Made by a program: the position numbers and the translations under genes. This document shows positions 1 to 8,830 of a stretch of DNA of 64,000 bases, piece by piece (the first letter of the stretch is position 1; each line of letters starts with the position of its first letter). This DNA is from a gamma proteobacterium HTCC5015 (GTDB lineage: Bacteria; Pseudomonadota; Gammaproteobacteria; HTCC5015), in assembly GCA_000155715.1 (NCBI GenBank), contig DS990605.1, forward strand, positions 1,284-65,283, read 5' to 3'. The notes below the pieces were generated by a model. That model was not told where the DNA came from. It made no database searches and was given only the letters and a program-made list of their open reading frames with translations.

Positions 1-160
<160 letters not shown>

Positions 161-261
161 TCAGAGATTTGGGGCGAAACCATACCGATTTCACCCCAAA
201 AGCCAAGCCTTTTATAAGCGATGGCCCTATTCAGCATTGACCAGCCCTCCGCTTAAAGCTA

Positions 262-1812
262 GTGTTTGCACATCATATCCTCAGTAAATTCATTGCATTA
301 GCCGCAAAAATGAAACCAACACGCAAACATCTACGCCGTGGCGCCACTCGCTCTAGCGACACACCTAAACGCCACTGGAGCTTAAACTGGCGACTGCACA
401 GCGTCATCATTATGGTGGCAGCGATATCCAGCGTGCTCTTTTTAACCGAATCCGAAGACACGCAAGCCTCTTCCACACCTGCGACCACGTCTCAAGAGGG
501 CATCACCCTCGCTCTACCTCAGGAGCGCGATCAGGTTTCGGAACAAGAGTCGCTACTGCCGCCACAAAAAATAGCCCCACCCACTACCGCATCAACTCTC
601 GCCGCGCCTCGCTCCGAGCCAGCAGCGCCCACTCAAGAAGCAGCTGCCACCTCGGATGCGAAGGAACTGCCTGATCAGCCCACGACTACAGCGAGTGACA
701 AGGCGCTTGAATGGCAAACAGCACGCGTTAAGTCGGGCGATTCGCTGGCTCGCATCGCCTACCGCGCTGACATAAAAGCCTCAGAGATCCACCATTTAAT
801 GAACACGGACAACGAAGCCATACAAACGCTCACTCGCATTCGCCCCGGTGACGAGCTTCGCTATCGCAGCAGCGCCTCTGGCGACTTGCTCGCTCTGGAA
901 TACGACACCAGTGACACCGAGCGCCTTAGTGTTATAAAAAATGGCGATCAATTTGCCGCCGAAGTGATTGCGCGGCCCTACGATGTGTTTGAAAACCGCA
1001 TTTCGGCCACCATCGACTCCTCTCTTTTCGGTACCGCCAAAGCCGCCGGGCTCAGCGACAACCTCATCATGGAACTGGCCAACATTTTTGGATACGACAT
1101 CGACTTCGCACTCGATGTGCGCCACGGCGACACCTTTACGGTGATTTGGAAGGAGTACTTCCGCAACGGGGAAAAGATCAAAGATGGCGACATCATCGCC
1201 GCCGAATTCATCAACAATGGCCGCACCGTGCGCGGCGTACGCTATACTGATGCCAGCGGCCACACCGATTACTACGCCCCCAACGGCGACAGCCTGCGCA
1301 AAGCCTTTATTCGCAGCCCCGTGCATTTCACCCGCATCTCATCCAAATTTAACCCTAATCGGCTGCACCCGATTTACAAAACTCGCCGCCCTCACCGCGG
1401 CGTCGACTACGCCGCTCGCACAGGCACCCCCATCATGGCCGCGGGCGATGGCAAGGTTATTTTTCGCGGCAAAAAGGGCGGCTACGGCAACTGTGTCATC
1501 ATCCAACACGGCCAGCGCTACAACACGCTCTACGCCCATATGTCGAGCTTTAACCGCAAAGTGGGTTACGGCACCCGCGTCAAGCAGGGCCAAGTCATCG
1601 GCTATGTCGGCGCCACGGGCTGGGCCACTGGGCCGCACTTGCACTACGAGTTCCGCGTCAATGGCGTTCATCGCAACCCTTTGACCGTCAAACTGCCCTC
1701 TGCCGAACCGTTAAAAGCGCAGTACAAAGCCGACTTTGAACGCTTTAGCCAACCGCTTATGGCGCAACTCAATACACTGACGCGCACTCAGCTCGCCCTG
1801 AATAGTCAGTAA
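262..1812 (+). CDS. M23 family murein DD-endopeptidase with LysM-like domain (MepM type)
   Basis: Predicted envelope endopeptidase that cuts peptidoglycan cross-links. From a GTG start it is 516 aa. An ATG at 310, removing 16 residues, is an equally plausible start because neither has a strong ribosome site. A single membrane segment lies at about residues 46-61, followed by a Pro/Thr/Ala/Gln-rich linker, a LysM/OapA-like domain at about 150-205, a helical middle domain, and the LytM metallopeptidase domain at about 370-475. Zinc ligands and catalytic residues are visible: H378 and D382 (HRGVD), H459 and H461 (HLHYE). It lies between divergent tyrS and anmK, with only 5 bases to anmK, so the two may be co-transcribed and linked to wall turnover. 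Family assignment is firm; the exact bond cleaved is inferred. Confidence 0.9.
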   Translation: MFAHHILSKFIALAAKMKPTRKHLRRGATRSSDTPKRHWSLNWRLHSVIIMVAAISSVLFLTESEDTQASSTPATTSQEGITLALPQERDQVSEQESLLPPQKIAPPTTASTLAAPRSEPAAPTQEAAATSDAKELPDQPTTTASDKALEWQTARVKSGDSLARIAYRADIKASEIHHLMNTDNEAIQTLTRIRPGDELRYRSSASGDLLALEYDTSDTERLSVIKNGDQFAAEVIARPYDVFENRISATIDSSLFGTAKAAGLSDNLIMELANIFGYDIDFALDVRHGDTFTVIWKEYFRNGEKIKDGDIIAAEFINNGRTVRGVRYTDASGHTDYYAPNGDSLRKAFIRSPVHFTRISSKFNPNRLHPIYKTRRPHRGVDYAARTGTPIMAAGDGKVIFRGKKGGYGNCVIIQHGQRYNTLYAHMSSFNRKVGYGTRVKQGQVIGYVGATGWATGPHLHYEFRVNGVHRNPLTVKLPSAEPLKAQYKADFERFSQPLMAQLNTLTRTQLALNSQ

Positions 1813-1817
1813 TTCAC

Positions 1818-2933
1818 ATGAGCTTATATATCGGCTTAATGTCGGGAACCAGCGTCGATGCTATCGACGCCGCACTCGTCAACTTTTCAGACGACCACTC
1901 CCCCGAACTCCTCCATGCTCAGGCCACGCCGTTTCCCGAGGAGTTGCGCGCCTCGATTCTCACCATCATCCAAGAGCCCAGCTGCGCCAACCTCGACATG
2001 CTAGGCGCTTTGGACATCGCCCTAGGCCACGCCTATGCCGATGCGGTAAAAGCCCTCCTAGAAACCGCGGAAGTCGAGGCCAGTGAGATTGTCGCCATCG
2101 GCAATCACGGGCAAACCGTGCGCCACCAACCGGACAGCGAACTGCCTTTCAGCACCCAACTTGGCGATGCCAGCATCATCGCCGAGCACACAAGCATTGC
2201 GACCGTCGCCGATTTTCGCAGCCGCGACCTCGCTGCAGGAGGCCAAGGCGCGCCCCTCGTCCCCGCTTTTCATCAAGCACTATTTGATACAGGCGAGTCC
2301 CGCGTCGTCCTCAATATTGGAGGCATCGCCAACATTACCGTGCTTGGCCAGAGAGACGAAGGCGGTGAAGCGCTTATCACTGGTGTAGACACTGGCCCGG
2401 GAAACACGCTACTCGACGCCGCCTGCCAGCACTATTTAGAAGAAAATTACGACGCGAATGGCGACCACGCTCGACAAGGCACCGTTATCGCCCCTCTGTT
2501 TAAAGCCCTGAGCAGCGACGATTACTTTTCTCGAAGTGGCCCCAAGAGTACCGGGCGTGAGCATTTTAATTTGCACTGGCTAAACGACCACCTACGCGAG
2601 CACGACGACATCGAAGCCGTTGACCTGCTCGCCACACTCAGCGAACTCACCGCCTGGAGTATCGCCGAATCCATTCGCAACAAAGCGCCCGACACCCAAC
2701 GCGTTATGGTCTGCGGTGGTGGCATCCACAATACCGACCTGATTCAACGCATTCAATCCCGACTGGACTGCCTCGTCGTCTCCACCGAGCAACACGGCCT
2801 ACATCCCGATTGGGTTGAAGCCACCGCCTTCGCCTGGCTGGCCAAACGCTGCATCGACCGCCAGCCCGGCAACCTCCCCAGCGTGACTGGCGCCATCGGC
2901 CCCCGCATACTGGGCGCCATCTACCCCGCCTGA
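1818..2933 (+). CDS. anmK: Anhydro-N-acetylmuramic acid kinase
   Basis: Phosphorylates and opens 1,6-anhydro-MurNAc released by lytic transglycosylases, giving MurNAc-6-phosphate for wall recycling. At 371 aa it has normal family length. The N-terminal MSGTSVDAIDAALV phosphate-binding signature and the downstream DTGPGN motif of the ASKHA-type kinase fold are both present, and the C-terminal VCGGGIHN segment fits. It starts 5 bases after the M23 endopeptidase stop, so an operon is likely. The same window encodes AmgK and MurU, the alternative recycling route from MurNAc to UDP-MurNAc, so both branches appear to exist here. High confidence. Confidence 0.95.
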   Translation: MSLYIGLMSGTSVDAIDAALVNFSDDHSPELLHAQATPFPEELRASILTIIQEPSCANLDMLGALDIALGHAYADAVKALLETAEVEASEIVAIGNHGQTVRHQPDSELPFSTQLGDASIIAEHTSIATVADFRSRDLAAGGQGAPLVPAFHQALFDTGESRVVLNIGGIANITVLGQRDEGGEALITGVDTGPGNTLLDAACQHYLEENYDANGDHARQGTVIAPLFKALSSDDYFSRSGPKSTGREHFNLHWLNDHLREHDDIEAVDLLATLSELTAWSIAESIRNKAPDTQRVMVCGGGIHNTDLIQRIQSRLDCLVVSTEQHGLHPDWVEATAFAWLAKRCIDRQPGNLPSVTGAIGPRILGAIYPA

Positions 2934-3283
2934 TTCTCGGCGCCTTCGGTCTACATGGCCGAAATGACACAGCGGCCAAAGAGCACACAGAGTGTATTCA
3001 CCCCTCTCCCATCTCGAGAGAGGAGCCAAGGGAGAGGGAGCGTTATCGCGAGCCCGCAGTGGCGTGGTGATCTGCCAAACGGTTCCCGCAGAATGCTTCA
3101 CAGAGTTTTTGGTTATCATTCCGGAAAGCGCACAGCGCTTATCCGGAATCTCTATAGACCGGGCAGCGAAGGGCGAACACGGCAGAAGTCTCGAAGGCAC
3201 ATCCGCCACCTTTTCGGCGGAAGCGGCTACGTCGCGTCTGCCCTACGCCCTTTAAACTCTCTGTGAACTCTGTGGCCAACAAC
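2934..3283. repeat. Non-coding gap with palindromic repeat fragments
   Basis: About 350 bases between anmK and the citrate synthase terminator hold no convincing gene. Two inverted repeats are visible: a CTCTCCC / GGGAGAG pair around 3004-3040, and a stronger one at 3118-3149 where ATTCCGGA...AAGCGC pairs with GCGCTT...TCCGGAAT. The same CTCTCCC/GGGAGAGGG motif recurs near 63735-63762. Short reading frames on both strands here have no recognisable product and look like repeat read-through. Confidence 0.5.
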
Positions 3284-3314
3284 AAAAAAGCCCGCCAGGT
3301 GGCGGGCTTTTGAG
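3284..3314 (-). terminator. Rho-independent terminator of citrate synthase gene
   Basis: GCCCGCC and GGCGGGC form a GC-rich stem with a 3-4 base loop at 3290-3307, flanked by A-run/T-run sequence on both sides. On the minus strand it follows the citrate synthase stop by about 20 bases and ends in a T-run, the classical intrinsic terminator form. Confidence 0.85.
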
Positions 3315-3331
3315 GCATCGTGGCGAGCGGC

Positions 3332-4462
3332 TTAGCGCTGGTCGATGGCTTTGTAGTCGCGCAGTTTGTAACCCTCGTAAATTTGCGTGGGGCGGAAAAT
3401 GCGATTGTTGGCGATTTGCTCGCGCCAGTGTGCCAACCAACCCGTGAGGCGGGAGACGGCAAAAATGGGCGTGAATAAATCGACGGGAATGCCCAGCTCT
3501 TGATAGAGAATGCCCGAGTAAAAATCCACATTGGGATAAACGCCCTTGGCGCCTAGGCGCGCTTCGCAGATTTCTTCAACAGTGAGGGCCGTTTCAAACA
3601 AAGGCGATACGCTGCCTTTCTCTTCGCCATACTCGCGCAACATTTTTTCAAGAATTTTAGCGCGCGGATCTTTAACCGCGTACTCGCGGTGACCCATGCC
3701 CCAGATCACATCTTTGTTGGCCAGCGCGTTATCAATCCACGCTTCCGCCTTATCCTTCGTGCCGATTTCTTCCAGCATATGCAGCACGCGCTCGTTGGCG
3801 CCACCGTGCAACGGACCGGCCAGCGTACCAACCGCCGAAGACATCACCAGCGCGGGACGCGCTAGAGCAGAGGCCGTCACCATGGCGGTGAAAGTCGAGG
3901 CGTTAATGGTGTGCTCGGCGTGCAGCACCAAGCAGGCATCCATCACGCGAACATCCGCCGCATCGGGCTCTTCGCCACGCAGCATGTAGAGGAAGTTTGC
4001 GGCGTAGCCAAGGTCTTTGCGAGGCGCGATGGGCTCATTGCCGTTACGGATGTGCTCCCATGCGGCAACAATCGTGCCGTACTGGCCGATTAAGCGAACC
4101 GACATATCGTCGTTGTAGCTGTCGTTGCCTTCTTCACCCGCGTAAACGCCATCGAGCGCGGCAGTGGCCGCCTGCAACACGGCCATAGGATGGGTGTTTT
4201 TAGGCAGCGCTTTAAGCATCTGAATGATGCTGTCATCGACTGGGTAGTTCTCGCGCAACTTTTGCGTAAACGCTTCGAGCTGGGCCGCTGAGGGCAGCTC
4301 GTTGTCCAGCATCAGCTGAGCCGTTTCTTCAAAATTACTTTTAGTGGCCAGCTCCTGAATGGAGTAACCGCGAAAGGCGAGGATGCCGTTGGCACCGTCG
4401 AGAGATGAGACTTTAGACTTGGTGGCAACAACGCCGCCCAAACCGGGAACGTATTCGCTCAT
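3332..4462 (-). CDS. Citrate synthase, short (type I-like) form
   Basis: Condenses oxaloacetate and acetyl-CoA to citrate at the entry of the TCA cycle. The protein is 376 aa, much shorter than the roughly 427-aa hexameric GltA usual in gammaproteobacteria. The catalytic triad is visible: H219 in GPLHGGANE, H258 in GMGHREY, D313 in NVDFYSG. The N-terminus (PGLGGV, GILAFRGYSI) resembles the short dimeric enzymes of Gram-positives and cyanobacteria. A 2-methylcitrate synthase is possible from length, but no prp genes are nearby and the HREY segment does not look like PrpC. Single gene with its own terminator, transcribed towards anmK. Confidence 0.82.
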   Translation of the reverse strand: MSEYVPGLGGVVATKSKVSSLDGANGILAFRGYSIQELATKSNFEETAQLMLDNELPSAAQLEAFTQKLRENYPVDDSIIQMLKALPKNTHPMAVLQAATAALDGVYAGEEGNDSYNDDMSVRLIGQYGTIVAAWEHIRNGNEPIAPRKDLGYAANFLYMLRGEEPDAADVRVMDACLVLHAEHTINASTFTAMVTASALARPALVMSSAVGTLAGPLHGGANERVLHMLEEIGTKDKAEAWIDNALANKDVIWGMGHREYAVKDPRAKILEKMLREYGEEKGSVSPLFETALTVEEICEARLGAKGVYPNVDFYSGILYQELGIPVDLFTPIFAVSRLTGWLAHWREQIANNRIFRPTQIYEGYKLRDYKAIDQR

Positions 4463-4628
4463 GGAATTCCCCTTTGTTTATCTGCGGAAATCTAATTACG
4501 CCAGCCACGCTGCCGGCACGGATTGCGAGGCGCGTAACCATACTCGAAGTCGCCCTCTCAGGCAATGTACACCCGCCCTTTTTAAGGTAAGCATTTGAAT
4601 TTTTAATGAAAGCAGGCGCGATAGACGC

Positions 4629-4653
4629 AAAAAAGGCTCTACCGAGAGCCTTA
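4629..4653 (-). terminator. Rho-independent terminator of erpA
   Basis: AAGGCTCT / AGAGCCTT is a perfect 8-bp stem with loop ACCG at 4633-4652, followed on the minus strand by a run of T residues. It sits 15 bases past the erpA stop and closes the argC–DUF6776–bactofilin–erpA gene group. Confidence 0.88.
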
Positions 4654-4667
4654 ATCAAACGCCGCTA

Positions 4668-5042
4668 TTACACGGAGAAGGAAGAACCACAGCCGCAGGT
4701 CGTACTCGCATTCGGGTTGCGAATCACAAACTGAGCACCCTCTAGTCCCTCGGTATAGTCGATTTCAGCGCCCGCCAAGTACTGATAACTAATGGGATCG
4801 ACCAAGAGAGTGACTCCCGCGTTCTCAACAGCGGTGTCGGCACCGTCGACATTTTCGTCAAAGGTGAAGCCGTACTGGAAGCCCGAACAGCCCCCCCCCG
4901 AAACGAACACACGCAGTTTCAAGGCCTCGTTTTCTTCTTCGTCGATCAATGTTTTGACTTTTTGAGCCGCCGCATCGGTGAAGACCAAGGGGTCGGGCAA
5001 GCCAAAACTAGGGCTTTCAATGCTTAAATCTAAATCGCTCAT
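4668..5042 (-). CDS. erpA: Iron-sulfur cluster insertion protein ErpA
   Basis: A-type Fe-S carrier that delivers clusters to apo-proteins such as the isoprenoid enzymes IspG/H. 124 aa, with a short acidic N-terminal extension before the HesB fold. The three cluster-ligating cysteines are present: C52 in [12 protein letters not shown], and C116 and C118 in TTCGCGSSF near the C-terminus. Those motifs favour ErpA over IscA, and no isc genes are adjacent. It lies downstream of a bactofilin gene on the same strand, an order conserved in related genomes. Cytoplasmic. High confidence. Confidence 0.93.
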   Translation of the reverse strand: MSDLDLSIESPSFGLPDPLVFTDAAAQKVKTLIDEEENEALKLRVFVSGGGCSGFQYGFTFDENVDGADTAVENAGVTLLVDPISYQYLAGAEIDYTEGLEGAQFVIRNPNASTTCGCGSSFSV

Positions 5043-5096
5043 GCTGTACTCCTACCCGCAGGCTTATGAGTTTACTATAGCAAAATCCGTGGCTTC

Positions 5097-5597
5097 TCAC
5101 TTTGTCGACTTGGCTGAATTGGCTGAATCCGCTTTGTCGCTCTTTTCGTCCGCCGTGGCACCCTCGGCCTCCTGAGCAGGCTGCTCCCGCTCGAGCTCAC
5201 CGTCTTCCGCTTGGTGCTCTAAAAGGCGCATTTCGCTGCGAGGACGATGTACTAGATTGCCATTGATGGAGGCGCCCATGGCCATTTCAAGGAGGTTGTA
5301 ATAGACATTGCCCGACACCTCGGCGTGGGTGGAGAGCTCAACGCGATTGCTGGCGTAAACATCACCCTCTACCTCGCCATCTATCAGCAAGTTGGGCACG
5401 TGAATTTCACCCTCCACTCGACCGCCGCGATTCAGCGTCAGCATAGAGCTCTCCGTGTCCTTGGCTGTGATGTTGCCTTTCACCACCCCGTCGACATGCA
5501 GGCAGCCTTCGAACACCACGTCGCCACGAACCTCTGTATTCGGCCCAACCATGGTATCGAGCTTAGCCGACTTGAATTTACTAGAACTTCCCCACAT
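5097..5597 (-). CDS. Bactofilin family polymer-forming protein
   Basis: Cytoskeletal beta-helical protein predicted to polymerise without nucleotides and scaffold wall enzymes. I choose the ATG at 5595-5597 (MWGSSSKFKSAKLDTMVGPN), giving 166 aa, because it overlaps the upstream stop as TAATG, typical of translational coupling; a longer in-frame start at 5627 lies inside the upstream gene. The central DUF583 region (about residues 20-120) shows alternating valine/glycine turns such as VRGDVVFEG and VEGEIHVPN. The C-terminus is acidic, Glu/Ala/Lys-rich and probably disordered. Co-transcribed with the DUF6776 gene. Confidence 0.88.
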   Translation of the reverse strand: MWGSSSKFKSAKLDTMVGPNTEVRGDVVFEGCLHVDGVVKGNITAKDTESSMLTLNRGGRVEGEIHVPNLLIDGEVEGDVYASNRVELSTHAEVSGNVYYNLLEMAMGASINGNLVHRPRSEMRLLEHQAEDGELEREQPAQEAEGATADEKSDKADSANSAKSTK

Positions 5598-6301
5598 TAC
5601 TGCTCTCCCGAGACAACACTCTGCCAAGGATACACCTCGGCGACCGATTCTAAACGCCCACTACTGGGACTGACTGTAACAATAAGCTCAGCGGGAAGCG
5701 CTCCCTCCTTCCACTCGAACTCGCCTGATACGCGCTGAAAAAACTTATAGCGAAAATCCTGTCGATCGAGCTCTCGCTCTATCGAGGGCTCTGTTTCGTC
5801 AGATGCGCTCGCCACCCCCACACTCACATGCCCCGAGGCAAAGCGGCTGTTACTGCGCACTTGCGTCAATATCAGTAGGTATTGGTAGTGATTGGGTTGC
5901 TCTGTTGGCAAAACCTCAAAACTTTTTATGTGCAGGCCTGGGTCGCGCTCGGCGGGACTCAGCAGGCTTTGATAAAAAACGAGCTCTTCGCGCAGCTCAA
6001 TTAACTGACTCTGCAATTCCGCCAGCGCTTGGCGCGCCTCCTGCGCTTCCGCCCGATTCGACTCGCTGGTGCGCTCGGCCAAAGACGCCCTTTGCTGCAA
6101 CTCTCTGCGCTGACTCTGGGTCGCATCAAGCTGCGTGCGCAACTGCCCAACGGCCTCACTCAGCGCCTCGTAGCGATAGCCCGCAAACAAGTAGCCTACA
6201 GTGAACGCGATGGCCAGCAGCCCTGCAGCCACCAAACCATACAGCGCGAGACGCACTGTGTGACGACGAGGATCGTGCGGCTTAACTCGATAGTGCGCCA
6301 T
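5597..6301 (-). CDS. DUF6776 family membrane-anchored coiled-coil protein
   Basis: 234 aa. A basic N-terminus is followed by one membrane segment (about residues 17-42), then a long coiled coil (about 45-115, rich in Gln, Arg, Glu and Ala), and a compact C-terminal domain that I take to lie outside the cytoplasmic membrane. The family has no proven function. It starts 3 bases after argC and overlaps the bactofilin start by 1 base. The pairing of a membrane coiled-coil protein with a bactofilin suggests it may anchor or guide the bactofilin scaffold; this is inference from context only. Confidence 0.78.
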   Translation of the reverse strand: MAHYRVKPHDPRRHTVRLALYGLVAAGLLAIAFTVGYLFAGYRYEALSEAVGQLRTQLDATQSQRRELQQRASLAERTSESNRAEAQEARQALAELQSQLIELREELVFYQSLLSPAERDPGLHIKSFEVLPTEQPNHYQYLLILTQVRSNSRFASGHVSVGVASASDETEPSIERELDRQDFRYKFFQRVSGEFEWKEGALPAELIVTVSPSSGRLESVAEVYPWQSVVSGEQ

Positions 6302-6304
6302 CGC

Positions 6305-7351
6305 TTACGGCCAAACGGGGCCAGCCATCAAGCCCGCTGTTTCATCGAGGCCAAACATTAAATTCATATTCTGAATTGCCTGCCCAGACGCACCTTTAAT
6401 CAGGTTATCAATCACCGACAAGACGATAACCCGCTTGGGTCCCTGACGGTGAAGGGCCATGCGGCACTGGTTGATACCCCGAACCATCCCCGTCGAGGGA
6501 TGAGAGCCCGCCGGCATCATGTCAACAAAAGGCTCATCGCAATAGGCCTGCTCGTAAAGCGCCTGCAAATCGGCATCCAGCGCTTCTGACTTTAAGTTGG
6601 CATAGAGCGTGGTCTCAATACCGCGCACCATCGGCAATAAGTGAGGCACAAATGTCACATCGGTTTCTGTGCCCGCCAAGGCGTCTAGGTTCTGGGCAAT
6701 TTCGGGCAAATGGCGATGGCCCGTCGCGCCGTATGCCTTGAAATCTTCGGCGACCTCGCAAAACAAAGTGCCCACTTTGGCCCCGCGCCCGGCGCCACTG
6801 GCACCCGACTTGGAATCGGCAATCAAAGTGTCGACATCCACGAAACCCGCTTTTAACAGGGGCGCCAGTCCCAGCGTTACCGCCGTGGGGTAGCAACCTG
6901 GATTACCCACCACGCGCGCCTTGCGAATGTCATCTCGATACATTTCGGGCAGCCCGTAAACGGCCTCCTTCAAAATATCGGGGCAGGCGTGCTCCATGCC
7001 ATACCACTCAGACCACAGCTGCGTATCTTGAATTCGAAAATCCGCCGACAGGTCTATAATGCGCGTGCCGGCCTCTAGAACCTCTCGCGCCTGCGACATC
7101 GCCACCCCGTGCGGCGTGGCATAGAACACCACATCGCAAGCGGCCAAAGCTTCCGCCGTCGGCTCAGAAAACACCAAATCCGTTTGACCCCGCAAACTGG
7201 GAAACTCCTGATCGAGCCGAGTACCCGCCAAGCTACGTGAAGTCACCACGGTCACCTCGGCTTGTGGATGCTCCTTCAACAAGCGCAATAATTCGGCGCC
7301 AGAATAACCTGTGGCGCCAACGATGCCAGCCTTAACAACGGGGAGTGTCAT
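6305..7351 (-). CDS. argC: N-acetyl-gamma-glutamyl-phosphate reductase
   Basis: NADPH-dependent third step of arginine synthesis, making N-acetylglutamate semialdehyde. 348 aa, normal length. The N-terminal Rossmann motif [17 protein letters not shown] is intact, and the catalytic cysteine is C153 in [17 protein letters not shown] and SSGASGAG-like substrate-binding segments also fit. First gene of a minus-strand group with DUF6776, bactofilin and erpA, and divergent from bfd. Confidence 0.95.
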   Translation of the reverse strand: MTLPVVKAGIVGATGYSGAELLRLLKEHPQAEVTVVTSRSLAGTRLDQEFPSLRGQTDLVFSEPTAEALAACDVVFYATPHGVAMSQAREVLEAGTRIIDLSADFRIQDTQLWSEWYGMEHACPDILKEAVYGLPEMYRDDIRKARVVGNPGCYPTAVTLGLAPLLKAGFVDVDTLIADSKSGASGAGRGAKVGTLFCEVAEDFKAYGATGHRHLPEIAQNLDALAGTETDVTFVPHLLPMVRGIETTLYANLKSEALDADLQALYEQAYCDEPFVDMMPAGSHPSTGMVRGINQCRMALHRQGPKRVIVLSVIDNLIKGASGQAIQNMNLMFGLDETAGLMAGPVWP

Positions 7352-7538
7352 AACAATCTCTAAATTTTATCGAGTAGATGGCGCAAGCGGTGTTGACGCC
7401 CTGTCAATCAATCGCCAATCATACCGCCGCCCCACGGGTGTTCCAAGTCGCTTATCCTTTCTCAACAACAAAAAATGGCGGCCGCACGGCCTTCTTCGAT
7501 TGTTTTCAGAGGACAAACCGTGGCGCAAGAATACAATT

Positions 7539-7557
7539 GACAATTATTATCATTTGC
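7539..7557. promoter_or_regulatory. Predicted Fur box upstream of bfd
   Basis: On the minus strand the 19 bases read GCAAATGATAATAATTGTC, which match 15 of 19 positions of the classical Fur consensus GATAATGATAATCATTATC. The site ends 15 bases before the bfd start codon, so it probably overlaps the promoter or early leader and would give iron-repressed expression of Bfd, as known for bfd in other gammaproteobacteria. Confidence 0.72.
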
Positions 7558-7571
7558 ATAATCATAGCCAC

Positions 7572-7817
7572 ATGTATGTTTGTGTATGCAAAGGTGTTAC
7601 GGATCATCAAATCCGTGAAGCGGTAGAAGACGGAGCAGATTCTCTGCGCGCCGTTCGCCTGCGCTTGGGCGTTTCTAGCCAGTGTGGCTGCTGCGCAAGC
7701 TGCGCCAAAAGCGTCATCGACGAGTGCAAATCACAAGCGACACCCTCCCAACCCCTCGCTCCCGGATTCGGCGGCGGTTCCGTGATGGCTTTTGCCGCTC
7801 CCAAAAAATCTTTTTAA
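7572..7817 (+). CDS. bfd: Bacterioferritin-associated ferredoxin
   Basis: Small [2Fe-2S] protein that reduces the core of bacterioferritin to release iron. Starting at the ATG at 7572 (MYVCVCKGVTDHQIREAV) the product is 81 aa; a longer in-frame reading from 7311 crosses argC and the promoter and is rejected. Cluster ligands C4, C6, C38 and C41 (CXC and CGCC) match the Bfd pattern. The C-terminal 20 residues (Pro/Gly/Ala-rich) extend past the usual 64-73-aa family. It lies just upstream of bfr and behind a predicted Fur box. Confidence 0.92.
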   Translation: MYVCVCKGVTDHQIREAVEDGADSLRAVRLRLGVSSQCGCCASCAKSVIDECKSQATPSQPLAPGFGGGSVMAFAAPKKSF

Positions 7818-7954
7818 CGCGCTTTTCGCCACATTTCAGTGCGTTAGAGAATTAGCGAAAAACCGCCTAATTACCATTCCCATTTGCCTTTTGTCATCTA
7901 CCTTTTGAGTTGCTATAAAGCGCTTAAGAAACTCACTTTTAATTGGAGACAGCC

Positions 7955-8419
7955 ATGAAAGGCGACGCAAAAATCGTAGAATTCCTCAACGCCGCACTCA
8001 AAAATGAACTGACGGCCATCAATCAGTACTTTCTGCACGCCCGTATGTACAAAAACTGGGGGCTAGAAAAACTGAACGAGAAAGAATACGAAGAGTCGAT
8101 CGATGAAATGAAGCACGCCGACTGGCTCATTGAGCGAGTTTTGTTTCTCGAAGGCCTACCCAACTTACAGGACCTCGGCAAACTTTACATCGGCGAAGAT
8201 GTGGAGGACATGCTGCGCTGTGATTTGCGCCTAGAGTCCGAGGCGATCCCCCTACTGCGCGACGCCATCGAATACTGCGAGTCCGTGCGCGACTACGTTT
8301 CTCGCGACCTCTTTCAGAAAATTCTCGACAGCGAAGAAGAACACTACGACTGGCTAGAAACCCAAATCGAACTGATTCAACGCGTAGGTATTCAAAACTA
8401 CCAGCAGAGCATGATGTAA
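7955..8419 (+). CDS. bfr: Bacterioferritin
   Basis: Heme-containing ferritin that stores iron as a 24-mer cage. The ATG at 7955 is preceded by a good TTGGAGA site and gives 154 aa; a TTG four codons upstream is less likely. Ferroxidase ligands E18, E51 and H54, the heme ligand M52, and a second Glu/His pair in [10 protein letters not shown] (EEHYD) are visible, so this looks like the catalytic, heme-binding subunit. It follows bfd by 137 bases and ends in a strong intrinsic terminator, so it may have its own promoter. Confidence 0.95.
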   Translation: MKGDAKIVEFLNAALKNELTAINQYFLHARMYKNWGLEKLNEKEYEESIDEMKHADWLIERVLFLEGLPNLQDLGKLYIGEDVEDMLRCDLRLESEAIPLLRDAIEYCESVRDYVSRDLFQKILDSEEEHYDWLETQIELIQRVGIQNYQQSMM

Positions 8420-8444
8420 ACAGGTGGCGCCAAGCGCTACTATC

Positions 8445-8478
8445 AAAAGCCCTGAGCCTTAAAACTCAGGGCTTTTTT
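8445..8478 (+). terminator. Rho-independent terminator of bfr
   Basis: GCCCTGAG pairs perfectly with CTCAGGGC (8449-8472), extended by flanking A/T pairs, and is followed by TTTTTT. It sits 26 bases after the bfr stop. Confidence 0.9.
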
Positions 8479-8494
8479 ATTACTCAGCACAGAT

Positions 8495-8763
8495 TAGGGC
8501 CTGTTACCACAAATTTGATGGTCACTGTTGTGACTAAAAAAGCGCCAATCAAGGCGCAAGGAGCGTGGTTTGGTGAATCCAAATGAGCGACGAGCAACGA
8601 TGAGTGGCGCTTTTTTAGCCACAACCCGAAGGGCTGGAGCTATTTTCCGCCCAGCTGCGTTATCAGTCGTTTGTGTAGACGTACTACACGGCACTCCTTC
8701 TGCCTTGCTGGGCAGGAAAATGGCTTCCAGCAGAGATCATAAAATTTGTGGTAACAGGCCCTA
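8495..8763. mobile_element. MITE-like element with perfect 22-bp terminal inverted repeats
   Basis: The ends 8495-8516 and 8742-8763 are perfect inverted copies (TAGGGCCTGTTACC at the left, GGTAACAGGCCCTA at the right). Imperfect pairing continues inward for about another 14 bases. Two internal inverted repeats add to the fold: one around TAAAAAAGCGCCA (about 8533-8545) with TGGCGCTTTTTTA (about 8606-8618), the other around the CAGCTGGGC / GCTGGGCAG arms (about 8634-8660 and 8708-8731). It encodes no transposase. At about 269 bases with nested hairpins it fits a non-autonomous miniature element. Obvious target duplications are at most 2-3 bases. Confidence 0.7.
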
Positions 8764-8830
8764 GTAAAAAAACAGTGCCTGTGTCGGGCTAAAGCCCGAC
8801 CTACATCAGAGCCTTAGGTGTGACCACCCG

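Noticed and set aside
796-1326. 176-residue reading frame on the minus strand inside the M23 peptidase gene
   Set aside because: Antiparallel shadow of a well-supported gene; no family features.
8570-8764. Two overlapping 64-66-residue frames inside the MITE-like element
   Set aside because: Both end in the same ICGNRP residues because they translate the terminal inverted repeats; no transposase motifs.
8781-8798. GTCGGGCT/AGCCCGAC hairpin as dcd terminator
   Set aside because: The T-run is more than 10 bases away from the stem, so it is not listed as a proper terminator.
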